Below are positions 8,324 to 16,823 of a stretch of 64,000 nt of DNA, piece after piece (the stretch's first letter is position 1; each line of letters starts with the position of its first letter). The DNA is from Gaetbulibacter sp. 4G1 (lineage in GTDB: Bacteria; Bacteroidota; Bacteroidia; Flavobacteriales; Flavobacteriaceae). The DNA is taken from assembly GCF_002741945.1 (NCBI RefSeq), contig NZ_MDVN01000003.1, positions 62,001-126,000 on the forward strand. Direction: 5' to 3'. The position numbers and the translations under genes are program-made. The notes beneath the pieces are model-generated. The model worked only from the letters and a program-made list of their open reading frames with translations. It had not been told where the DNA came from and did not search any database.

Positions 8324-11300
8324 ATGTCATCAAACAAGAAATACTGGAAAAGTGTTGAAGAGCTAAACGAAAATAGCTCTATTGTTGAGACGCTAAAACA
8401 AAACGAGTTTGTTAATGAGATTCCTACAGATGAATTTTTAGGTGATAAAGAGACATTAGAGGAGACGTCAACAACACGTCGCGATTTCTTAAAATATGTA
8501 GGTTTTAGTACTGCAGCGGCATCACTTGCTGCTTGTGAAGGCCCTGTTAAAAAGGCTATTCCTTATGTAGTACAACCAACAGAAATTATTCCTGGTGTTG
8601 CAAATTATTATGCAACAACAATTGCTGATGGTTTTGATTTTGCGAGTGTTTTAGTTAAAACCCGTGAAGGTCGTCCAATTAAAATTGAAAATAATGCTTT
8701 AGCAGTTACTAATGGTAATGCAAATGCTAGAGTAAATGCGTCAGTTTTAGGATTGTATGATAGTTTAAGGGTTCAAGGCCCAAGCAAAAAAGGAGAGTCT
8801 ATTTCATGGGAGACTTTCAATTCAGAAACTACTCAAGCTTTAACTACTATTGCGGCTGAAAATAAAGATATTGTGTTATTAACACAAACTTTTGCAAGCC
8901 CATCTACAAGTAAATTGATTTCTGAGTTTAAAGAAAAATATGGTAATGTTCGTCATGTAGTATACGATTCTGTTTCAGAATCTGCTTCACTTGATGCTTA
9001 CCAAGCTAAATATAATGAACGTGCTTTAGCAAACTACGATTTCTCTAAAGCTATGACTATTGTGTCAGTTGGTGCAGATTTCTTAGGAGATTGGCAAGGT
9101 GGCGGATTTGATTCGGGTTACTCTAAAAACAGAGTTCCAGATCATGGGAAAATGTCACGACATATTCAGTTTGAATCTAATATGTCTTTAACTGGAGCTA
9201 ATGCAGATAAGCGTGTGCCTTTAACACCAAGTCAGCAAAAAACCGCTTTAGCTAAATTATACAGTCAAGTTGTTGGAGGATCTGTTTCTACACAAGATTT
9301 ACCTGCTCATATCGAAGATGCTATTAGTAAAGCAGCTTCTCAACTTAAAAAAGCAGGAAGTAATGGTTTAGTGGTTACAGGAATTCAAGACGTAAATGCA
9401 CAGACGGTTGCTTTAGAAATTAACGAAGCTTTAAATAGTAAGGCATTTGATAAAGCAGCACCAATAAAAATAAGACAAGGTAGCGATAAAGCAGTAGCTA
9501 AATTAGTTGCCGATATGAAAGCTGGAACAGTTGGAGCGATCATCATGAGTGGTGTAAATCCAATGTATACACTTTCAAATGCTTCAGATTTTGCTGAAGG
9601 ATTGAAAAAAGTAGATTTATCTGTAACCTTTTCTTTAAAGGCAGATGAAACTGCAGTACTTACAGATTATATAGCAGCAGCACCTCACTATTTAGAATCT
9701 TGGGGAGATGTTGAAATTAAAAAAGGGCATTATGCGTTAACGCAACCAACAATTCGTCCTTTATTTGATACAAGACAATTTCAAGATGCTTTATTAACGT
9801 GGACCGAAAACGATGCATCTTATCATGATTATATAAAAGAAGCTTGGGGAACTACTATTTTAGGAGGAAGTTCTTTTAATAAAGCATTGCATGATGGTAC
9901 TTTTGTTGGCGCTATTGCGACTGAAACTGAAGATACAACTACAACAACTGAAGTTGTTGAATCTGATGAGACAGAAGAAACACCTTCTGGAAATGCAGCA
10001 AGAGCTTTAGCAGCCTCTGTTAAATCTGATTCAGGATTTGAATTAACATTATATACCAAAATAGGTATGGGTGATGGGCAACAAGCCAATAACCCATGGT
10101 TACAAGAATTTCCAGACCCACTTACAAGAACATCTTGGGATAACTACTTAACCATTTCTAAAGTTGATGCAGATGCATTAGGTTTAGTAAATACACACGT
10201 AGCAACTGGTGCATTAAATAGTAACTATGCTAATGTAACAGCAAACGGAACAACAATTAAAGTTCCTGTAATGATTCAACCAGGGCAAGCAAAAGGTTCA
10301 GTTGGGTTAGCATTTGGTTACGGAAAAACTTTAGGTTTAAAAGAAGAAATGCAAACAGGTGTTAATGCCTATGCATTATATCAAGATTTTAATAATGTAC
10401 AATCTGTTACTATTGAGTCTGCTGGCGGCGAGCATGAATTTGCTTCGGTACAATTGCATAATACTTTAATGGGTCGAGGTGATATTGTTAAAGAAACCAC
10501 CTTAGAGATTTTCAACACCAAAGACAAGAAGCATTGGAATGCAATTCCTGTAGTGTCTCTTAATCACGTTGAAACTCCAGTAACTTCTCCAGATGTAGAT
10601 TTATGGGATGAGTTTGATCGTTCTATCGGGCATCATTTTAACTTATCGGTAGACTTAAATGCTTGTACAGGTTGTGGAGCATGTGTAATAGCATGTCATG
10701 CAGAAAATAATGTGCCTGTAGTTGGAAAAGAAGAAGTACGTCGTAGTCGTGATATGCACTGGTTACGTATTGATAGGTATTATTCATCTGAAGAATCTTT
10801 TGATGGTGATAACGATAAAAAAGATAATATTTCTGGTTTAGGAAGTTCATTAAGTGAGTTTGGTGAAATGGAAAACGCTTCGGCAAATCCTCAAGTAGCA
10901 TTCCAACCTGTAATGTGCCAGCACTGTAACCATGCACCTTGTGAAACAGTTTGTCCTGTGGCGGCAACATCACACGGTCGTCAAGGTCAAAACCATATGG
11001 CTTATAACCGTTGTGTAGGGACTAGATATTGTGCAAACAACTGTCCTTATAAAGTACGTCGTTTTAACTGGTTCTTATATAATGGTAACGATGAGTTCGA
11101 TTATTATATGAATGATGATTTAGGACGTATGGTATTAAATCCAGATGTTGTTGTACGCTCTCGTGGTGTGATGGAAAAATGTTCTATGTGTATACAAATG
11201 ACACAAAAAACTATTCTTGATGCTAAACGTGATGGGCGTGAAATTAAAGACGGAGATTTCCAAACCGCTTGTTCTGCAGCTTGTAGCAGTGGCGCTATGG

Positions 11301-11440
11301 TATTTGGAGACATTAACGATAAGAGTAGTAAAGTTGCAAAACTTAAAGAAGATAACCGTATGTATCACTTGTTAGAAAGTGTTGGTACAAAGCCTAATGT
11401 GCAGTATCAAACAAAAGTGAGAAATACAACAGAAGCATAA
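8324..11440 (+). CDS. actB: Alternative complex III subunit ActB, molybdopterin-oxidoreductase-like with Fe-S domain
   Basis: This 1038-residue protein has a displaced twin-arginine signal (TTRRDFLKYVGF at ~50-61), the TAT-variant type with an N-terminal extension. The large middle part resembles the catalytic chain of molybdopterin oxidoreductases, which in ActB is known to lack the cofactor. A Thr/Glu-rich linker (~525-560) separates the pieces. The C-terminal ferredoxin region has the cysteine groups CTGCGACVIAC, CQHCNHAPCETVCP, CVGTRYCANNCP and CSMCIQ...CSAAC, enough for the usual three 4Fe-4S and one 3Fe-4S cluster. It connects the quinol-oxidising membrane subunits to the ActA haems. 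Length and gene order are normal for Bacteroidota. Confidence 0.93.
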   Translation: MSSNKKYWKSVEELNENSSIVETLKQNEFVNEIPTDEFLGDKETLEETSTTRRDFLKYVGFSTAAASLAACEGPVKKAIPYVVQPTEIIPGVANYYATTIADGFDFASVLVKTREGRPIKIENNALAVTNGNANARVNASVLGLYDSLRVQGPSKKGESISWETFNSETTQALTTIAAENKDIVLLTQTFASPSTSKLISEFKEKYGNVRHVVYDSVSESASLDAYQAKYNERALANYDFSKAMTIVSVGADFLGDWQGGGFDSGYSKNRVPDHGKMSRHIQFESNMSLTGANADKRVPLTPSQQKTALAKLYSQVVGGSVSTQDLPAHIEDAISKAASQLKKAGSNGLVVTGIQDVNAQTVALEINEALNSKAFDKAAPIKIRQGSDKAVAKLVADMKAGTVGAIIMSGVNPMYTLSNASDFAEGLKKVDLSVTFSLKADETAVLTDYIAAAPHYLESWGDVEIKKGHYALTQPTIRPLFDTRQFQDALLTWTENDASYHDYIKEAWGTTILGGSSFNKALHDGTFVGAIATETEDTTTTTEVVESDETEETPSGNAARALAASVKSDSGFELTLYTKIGMGDGQQANNPWLQEFPDPLTRTSWDNYLTISKVDADALGLVNTHVATGALNSNYANVTANGTTIKVPVMIQPGQAKGSVGLAFGYGKTLGLKEEMQTGVNAYALYQDFNNVQSVTIESAGGEHEFASVQLHNTLMGRGDIVKETTLEIFNTKDKKHWNAIPVVSLNHVETPVTSPDVDLWDEFDRSIGHHFNLSVDLNACTGCGACVIACHAENNVPVVGKEEVRRSRDMHWLRIDRYYSSEESFDGDNDKKDNISGLGSSLSEFGEMENASANPQVAFQPVMCQHCNHAPCETVCPVAATSHGRQGQNHMAYNRCVGTRYCANNCPYKVRRFNWFLYNGNDEFDYYMNDDLGRMVLNPDVVVRSRGVMEKCSMCIQMTQKTILDAKRDGREIKDGDFQTACSAACSSGAMVFGDINDKSSKVAKLKEDNRMYHLLESVGTKPNVQYQTKVRNTTEA

Positions 11441-11468
11441 ATCTAATTAAAGAATCAATTATATAATT

Positions 11469-13193
11469 ATGGCGTCTCATTACGAAGCACCTATTAGAAG
11501 ACCTTTAGTTACAGGCGAAAAGTCATACCACGACGTTACTGTGGATGTAGCTGCACCTGTTGAAGGAAAAGCAAATAAACAATGGTGGATAGTTTTTGGT
11601 ATTGCACTTGCCGCTTTTCTTTGGGGTATTGGATGTATCATTTATACCATATCTACAGGTATTGGAACTTGGGGTTTAAATAAAACCGTAGGTTGGGCTT
11701 GGGATATTACTAACTTTGTTTGGTGGGTAGGTATTGGTCACGCAGGAACACTTATTTCTGCAGTACTATTATTATTCCGTCAAAAATGGAGAATGGCAAT
11801 TAACCGTTCTGCAGAGGCAATGACTATTTTCTCTGTAGTTCAAGCAGGGTTATTCCCGATTATTCACATGGGTCGTCCTTGGTTAGGCTATTGGGTATTA
11901 CCAATTCCAAATCAATTTGGGTCATTATGGGTAAACTTTAATTCACCATTACTTTGGGATGTATTTGCAATCTCAACATATCTATCAGTATCATTAGTAT
12001 TCTGGTGGACTGGTTTATTGCCTGATTTTGCCATGTTACGTGATAGAGCAATTAAGCCTTTCCAAAAGAAAATATACTCATTATTGAGTTTTGGATGGAG
12101 TGGGCGCGCTAAAGATTGGCAACGTTTTGAAGAAGTATCTTTGGTTTTAGCTGGTTTAGCTACGCCTCTTGTACTATCTGTACATACTATTGTATCGTTT
12201 GACTTCGCAACATCGGTAATTCCAGGTTGGCACACCACAATATTCCCTCCATATTTTGTTGCTGGAGCGGTATTTTCAGGGTTTGCCATGGTAAATACAC
12301 TACTTATTATTATGAGGAAAGTGTGTAACCTTGAAGATTATATTACAGTACAACATATCGAATTAATGAACATTGTAATCATGATTACAGGTTCAATAGT
12401 TGGTGTAGCATATATTACAGAGTTATTTATTGCATGGTATTCTGGTGTAGAATACGAGCAATATGCATTCTTGAATAGAGCAACCGGACCTTACTGGTGG
12501 GCATATTGGGCGATGATGACTTGTAATGTGTTTTCTCCACAATTTATGTGGTTTAAAAAATTAAGAACAAGTATTATGTTCTCATTCTTTATCTCTATTG
12601 TAGTAAATATAGGGATGTGGTTCGAACGTTTTGTAATTATTGTGACCTCGTTACATAGAGATTACTTACCATCATCATGGACGATGTTCTCTCCAACATT
12701 TGTAGATATAGGAATATTTATAGGAACCATTGGATTCTTCTTTGTATTATTCTTATTGTACTCAAGAACATTCCCGGTAATTGCACAGGCTGAGGTTAAA
12801 ACAATTTTAAAATCATCTGGAGAACGTTATAAGAAAATTAGAGAAAGAGGAGATAGCTTAGTTGGAACAGGTGTTGATGCTAGAACTTCTGGTGGAACGG
12901 TTTCTAAACCAGCTAAAGCTTCAAATGATGATAATTCTGAAAAAGTAAGTAGCTTACTTGGAAGTATTGGATCTTTTGATGCCGCTACGCAAACCGCCGA
13001 TGATTTAAAGAAAGTAAATGGTATCGGCCCTAAAATGGAAGAAGTATTAAATAGCATTGGTATTTATACATTCCTTCAAGTTAGTAAGATGACCAAAAAA
13101 GAATATGATTTGTTAGACAGTATTACAGGTTCTTTCCCTGGAAGAGCAGAACGTGATGATTGGTCTGGACAAGCTAAAAAATTAATAAACTAA
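11469..13193 (+). CDS. actC: Alternative complex III subunit ActC (NrfD-like) with C-terminal helix-hairpin-helix tail
   Basis: Residues ~1-455 are an NrfD/PsrC-family integral membrane protein with about ten helices, including the GHAGTLISAVLLLFRQKWR and IHMGRPWLGYW segments of the quinol-site helices. ActC forms a quinol-binding membrane subunit of alternative complex III. Unlike the basic family architecture, this protein continues through a polar Ser/Asp linker into a 64-residue domain (511-574) beginning DDLKKVNGIGPKMEEVLNSIG. That is a helix-hairpin-helix motif of the type otherwise found in DNA-binding proteins and as tails on some bacterial proteins such as ribosomal L21. The frame is continuous and codon use does not change, so it is a real fusion. 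The operon continues 9 bases downstream with actD. Confidence 0.92.
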   Translation: MASHYEAPIRRPLVTGEKSYHDVTVDVAAPVEGKANKQWWIVFGIALAAFLWGIGCIIYTISTGIGTWGLNKTVGWAWDITNFVWWVGIGHAGTLISAVLLLFRQKWRMAINRSAEAMTIFSVVQAGLFPIIHMGRPWLGYWVLPIPNQFGSLWVNFNSPLLWDVFAISTYLSVSLVFWWTGLLPDFAMLRDRAIKPFQKKIYSLLSFGWSGRAKDWQRFEEVSLVLAGLATPLVLSVHTIVSFDFATSVIPGWHTTIFPPYFVAGAVFSGFAMVNTLLIIMRKVCNLEDYITVQHIELMNIVIMITGSIVGVAYITELFIAWYSGVEYEQYAFLNRATGPYWWAYWAMMTCNVFSPQFMWFKKLRTSIMFSFFISIVVNIGMWFERFVIIVTSLHRDYLPSSWTMFSPTFVDIGIFIGTIGFFFVLFLLYSRTFPVIAQAEVKTILKSSGERYKKIRERGDSLVGTGVDARTSGGTVSKPAKASNDDNSEKVSSLLGSIGSFDAATQTADDLKKVNGIGPKMEEVLNSIGIYTFLQVSKMTKKEYDLLDSITGSFPGRAERDDWSGQAKKLIN

Positions 13194-13202
13194 ATATAGT
13201 CA

Positions 13203-13739
13203 ATGGAAGCTTCAAAAGTTATTCACGCTATTTATACTGATGATGATGTATTAATGTCAGCTGTTAAAAAAGTTAAGGCAGAAAGACATCATATAGAAGA
13301 GATATATACACCGTTTCCGGTTCACGGATTAGACAAAGCTATGGGACTAGCTCCAACTCGTATTGCTATTACAGCATTTATATATGGGTTAATAGGTTTA
13401 ACAGTAGCAATTGTTATGATGAATTTTATAATGATTGAAGATTGGCCTCAAAATATTGGAGGAAAACCAAGCTTTAGTTACATAGAAAACATGCCAGCAT
13501 TTGTGCCAATTATGTTTGAACTTACTGTATTTTTTGCAGCACACTTAATGGTAATCACTTTTTATTTACGTAGTAGAATGTGGCCATTTAAAAACGCAGA
13601 AAATCCAGACCCAAGAACTACAGACGATCATTTCTTAATGGAGATTGCAATACATGGAAATGAAAATGAATTGGAAAGCTTACTAGCAGAAACTGGAGCA
13701 GTTGAGATTAATATTATTGATAAAGAAGATGGACATTAA
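13203..13739 (+). CDS. actD: Alternative complex III subunit ActD (DUF3341)
   Basis: This 178-residue protein has a soluble N-terminal half containing the DUF3341 segment IEEIYTPFPVHGLDKAMGL (residues ~33-51) and two transmembrane helices (~60-80 and ~102-120). The C-terminal cytoplasmic part includes DPRTTDDHFLM, also typical of the family. ActD is a structural membrane subunit of alternative complex III that packs against ActC. Its start lies 9 bases after actC and its stop is one base before the ATG of actE, as expected in a tight operon. Confidence 0.92.
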   Translation: MEASKVIHAIYTDDDVLMSAVKKVKAERHHIEEIYTPFPVHGLDKAMGLAPTRIAITAFIYGLIGLTVAIVMMNFIMIEDWPQNIGGKPSFSYIENMPAFVPIMFELTVFFAAHLMVITFYLRSRMWPFKNAENPDPRTTDDHFLMEIAIHGNENELESLLAETGAVEINIIDKEDGH

Positions 13740-13740
13740 T

Positions 13741-14298
13741 ATGAAAGGCTTAATTAAAATATTAGTATTAGCAGTTGTATTTGTAGCAGTATCTTGTAAT
13801 AAGAGTACAGCTCCAAACTATCAATTCATGCCAAATATGTATGAACCTGTTGGTTATGAAACTTATCAAGAATCTAAGGCATTTAGAAACGGCATGGAAG
13901 CTCAATTACCTGCTGAAGGATCTGTAGCGAGAGGGTATGTTCCTTTTGATATTGATAATACAACTGAAGGGTTTGAATTAGCGAAAACAACATTAGCCAA
14001 CCCATTAGACTCAGCTGGAGAAGTTGATTTGATAAGAGGAAAAGAACTTTATGATGTTTACTGTGGTATTTGCCATGGTAACAAAGGAAAAGGTCAAGGT
14101 AATTTGGTTAAACGCGAAAAAATTCTTGGAATTCCAAGTTATGATGATCCAGGTAGAGCTATTACAGCAGGAAGTATTTACCATACTATTTATTATGGAA
14201 AAAATGCGATGGGTTCTTATGCAAACCAATTGAAAGAAGAAGAGCGTTGGCAAGTAGTATCATACGTGTTGAAGTTAAAAGCAGATTTAGAAAAGTAA
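13741..14298 (+). CDS. actE: Alternative complex III subunit ActE, mono-haem cytochrome c lipoprotein
   Basis: I place the start at the ATG at 13741, which follows the actD stop by one base and gives a clean lipoprotein signal (hydrophobic stretch, then AVSC with Cys at residue 19). An upstream in-frame start at 13702 would add 13 residues before the signal and is unlikely. The mature protein has one haem site (CGICH near residue 108) in a class I cytochrome c domain, with the distal Met probably in GKNAMGSY. ActE receives electrons in alternative complex III and is anchored to the membrane by lipid. It lies between actD and actF in the standard order. Confidence 0.9.
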   Translation: MKGLIKILVLAVVFVAVSCNKSTAPNYQFMPNMYEPVGYETYQESKAFRNGMEAQLPAEGSVARGYVPFDIDNTTEGFELAKTTLANPLDSAGEVDLIRGKELYDVYCGICHGNKGKGQGNLVKREKILGIPSYDDPGRAITAGSIYHTIYYGKNAMGSYANQLKEEERWQVVSYVLKLKADLEK

Positions 14299-14318
14299 GA
14301 AGATAAGATTATATAGAT

Positions 14319-15695
14319 ATGTACACATTTTCAAATAAATTAAAGACATTTTCTATCATTCTAATGGTTTTAGGATTGTTAGGTGTTGGATATGGTTTTA
14401 TGACATCTCATAAATCTTTAGACGAGGTAAAAACAATGTTAGCTGAAGAGGCTTCTCATCACGGAGGAGGACATGCTGAAGAGGCTCATGTTGTTGCTGA
14501 ATCTCATGATGAACACGCTGAAGCTGCAACTCATACTGATGAAAGTCAAGCACATGCAACTGCTGACGAAGCACATCATGGTGATGAGCACGCGGAACAT
14601 GTAATGCACCAAATTCATAATAGACCTTGGTCTGCATTATACGTTGCAGCATTTTTCTTCATGATGATTGCTTTAGGTGTTTTAGCATTTTATGCTATCC
14701 AAATAGCATCACAAGCAGGTTGGTCTCCAGTACTTTTTAGAGTTATGGAAGGTATAACTGCTTACTTATTGCCTGGAGGTTTAATTGTTTTAGCAATAGC
14801 ATTTTTTGCAGATAGTCATTTATTTGTTTGGCTAAAAGAAGGTATAACAGTTGAAGGTCATGAGAATTACGATAAACTAGTTGCAGGTAAATCGGGATGG
14901 TTAAATAAAACAGGATTCTTTATTAGAGGTCTAATTTTCTTAGGAGGATGGGTATTATATCGTCAATTTTCACGTAAATTCTCTATTGCTCAAGACACAG
15001 CTGATGATAATAGAAACTTTAAAAAATCTTTCCGTATTGCTGCGGGGTTCTTAGTATTCTTTATTTATACAGAATCTATGATGTCTTGGGATTGGATTAT
15101 GAGTGTAGATCCACACTGGTTCTCAACACTATTTGGTTGGTATGTATTTGCAAGTATGTTTGTAAGCGGAATTACTGTAATTGCATTAATTTCAATTTAC
15201 CTTAAATCAAAAGGTGTTTTAGAATTTGTAAACGAAAATCATTTGCACGATGTTGCTAAATTTATGTTTGCTTTCAGTATTTTTTGGACATACTTATGGT
15301 TCTCACAATTCATGTTAATTTGGTATTCAAATATTCCAGAAGAAGTAACGTATTTTGTAACACGTTTTGCAGATTATAAACTACCTTTCTTAGGTATGGT
15401 TGTTATGAATTTTGTATTCCCAATACTAATGTTAATGAATGCCGATTATAAACGTATTCCTTGGTTTGTAGTTATGGCTGGATTAGTAATATTATTTGGG
15501 CACTATATAGATATTTTCAATATGATTATGCCAGCTACCGTAGGCGATAGATGGTTTATTGGAATCCCAGAAATAAGCTCAGTATTGCTTTTTGCAGGAC
15601 TGTTTATATTTGTAGTATTTACAGCTTTAACAAAAGCACCATTACTAGTAAAAAGGTACCCTTTTAGAAAAGAAAGCGAAGAATTTCATTATTAA
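14319..15695 (+). CDS. actF: Alternative complex III subunit ActF (NrfD-like), His-rich N-terminal loop
   Basis: This 458-residue integral membrane protein is of the NrfD-like ActC/ActF type, with about ten helices (for example WDWIMSVDPHWFSTLFGWYVF, typical of quinol:cytochrome c oxidoreductase membrane subunits). After the first helix there is a soluble loop (~44-104) with about 14 His and many Glu/Asp/Ala residues (HHGGGH, HDEHAEAATH, HHGDEHAEH). This loop looks like a low-complexity metal-binding segment and is not needed for the NrfD fold. ActF forms the second membrane module of alternative complex III. The next gene, coxB, begins 30 bases downstream, so the quinol-oxidising complex and the oxidase are expressed together. 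Confidence 0.92.
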   Translation: MYTFSNKLKTFSIILMVLGLLGVGYGFMTSHKSLDEVKTMLAEEASHHGGGHAEEAHVVAESHDEHAEAATHTDESQAHATADEAHHGDEHAEHVMHQIHNRPWSALYVAAFFFMMIALGVLAFYAIQIASQAGWSPVLFRVMEGITAYLLPGGLIVLAIAFFADSHLFVWLKEGITVEGHENYDKLVAGKSGWLNKTGFFIRGLIFLGGWVLYRQFSRKFSIAQDTADDNRNFKKSFRIAAGFLVFFIYTESMMSWDWIMSVDPHWFSTLFGWYVFASMFVSGITVIALISIYLKSKGVLEFVNENHLHDVAKFMFAFSIFWTYLWFSQFMLIWYSNIPEEVTYFVTRFADYKLPFLGMVVMNFVFPILMLMNADYKRIPWFVVMAGLVILFGHYIDIFNMIMPATVGDRWFIGIPEISSVLLFAGLFIFVVFTALTKAPLLVKRYPFRKESEEFHY

Positions 15696-15725
15696 TTAAG
15701 ATATAAATAAAGACGAACGATACCA

Positions 15726-16796
15726 ATGACTGCTTTATTAACAATTATAGTTTTAGTATTTATTTTAGTTGCCATATGGCAAATGGTAAAGATTTTCGAT
15801 TTAGCTCAGGCTAAAAACGATAATGTGCCAGGAGTTGCCACAGATAAAGACAACACCATTAATGGGTATTTAATGATGGGCTTTTTAGCTTTCATTTATA
15901 TCATCACCATTGTATGTTTTGTAAAGTGGGGAGACTTACCATTAATGTCAAACTCGGCTTCAGAGCATGGTCCAACTATAGATAATTTAATGGTTATCTC
16001 TATGGTAATCATATTTATTGTTCAAACAATCACTCAATTTTTATTGCATTATTTTGCTTATAAGTATAAAGGTGAAAAAGGGAAAAAAGCATTGTTTTTT
16101 GCAGATAACAATAAGTTAGAAGCAATATGGACAATTATTCCAGTAATTGTTTTAGCAGGTTTAATTATTTACGGGTTAAATACCTGGATTAACATAATGG
16201 GTGTTGAAGAAGATGAAGACACCTTAGTAGTAGAATTATATGCACAACAGTTTAACTGGAAAGCAAGATACGGTGGAAACGATAATACTTTAGGTAAAGC
16301 TAATGTACGTTTAATTGATATTGATAGAGCTAATATTTTAGGTTTAGATGAATCTGATCCTAACGCCCAAGATGATATTATAACTACAGAATTACACTTG
16401 CCAGTAGGAAAACCTGTATTATTTAAAATGCGTTCTCAGGATGTTTTACACTCAGCATATATGCCACATTTTAGAGCACAAATGAACTGTGTTCCAGGGA
16501 TGATTACTCAATTTGGTTTTACACCAACAGTAACTACTGCAGAAATGAGAAAAACTCCTCAAATGCAAGAGAAAGTTAAAAGAATTAACGAAATAAGAGT
16601 TGAAAATAGTAAACCATTAATTGCAAAAGGTGAAGATGCCTTAGAGCGTTATGAGTTTGACTATATACTATTATGTAATAAGATTTGTGGTAAATCTCAC
16701 TACAATATGCAAATGAAAATAGTAGTAGAAACACAAGAAGAATACAATGCTTGGATAAAAGAGCAAAAAGAATTCAAAAACTCTCTAATTAACTAA
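15726..16796 (+). CDS. coxB: Cytochrome c oxidase subunit II (CuA subunit)
   Basis: This 356-residue protein has four predicted membrane helices, two more than in the minimal subunit II. The extra N-terminal ones (~2-20 and ~46-66) precede the usual hairpin (~90-115 and ~132-155, EAIWTIIPVIVLAGLI). The periplasmic cupredoxin domain has the CuA ligands: His in DVLHSAYMPHF and the C-x3-C-x3-H-x2-M motif CNKICGKSHYNM near the C-terminus. There is no CXXCH site, so it is not a caa3-type subunit with fused cytochrome c; electrons probably arrive from ActA or ActE haems within a supercomplex, as known for Flavobacterium johnsoniae. It lies directly upstream of coxA. Confidence 0.93.
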   Translation: MTALLTIIVLVFILVAIWQMVKIFDLAQAKNDNVPGVATDKDNTINGYLMMGFLAFIYIITIVCFVKWGDLPLMSNSASEHGPTIDNLMVISMVIIFIVQTITQFLLHYFAYKYKGEKGKKALFFADNNKLEAIWTIIPVIVLAGLIIYGLNTWINIMGVEEDEDTLVVELYAQQFNWKARYGGNDNTLGKANVRLIDIDRANILGLDESDPNAQDDIITTELHLPVGKPVLFKMRSQDVLHSAYMPHFRAQMNCVPGMITQFGFTPTVTTAEMRKTPQMQEKVKRINEIRVENSKPLIAKGEDALERYEFDYILLCNKICGKSHYNMQMKIVVETQEEYNAWIKEQKEFKNSLIN

Positions 16797-16823
16797 TTAA
16801 AAAGATAAATACGATATAAGATT

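Noticed and set aside
8324-11440. ActB as a functional molybdenum enzyme
   Set aside because: The operon context and TAT-variant N-terminus identify it as ActB, whose molybdopterin-like domain is known to carry no cofactor.
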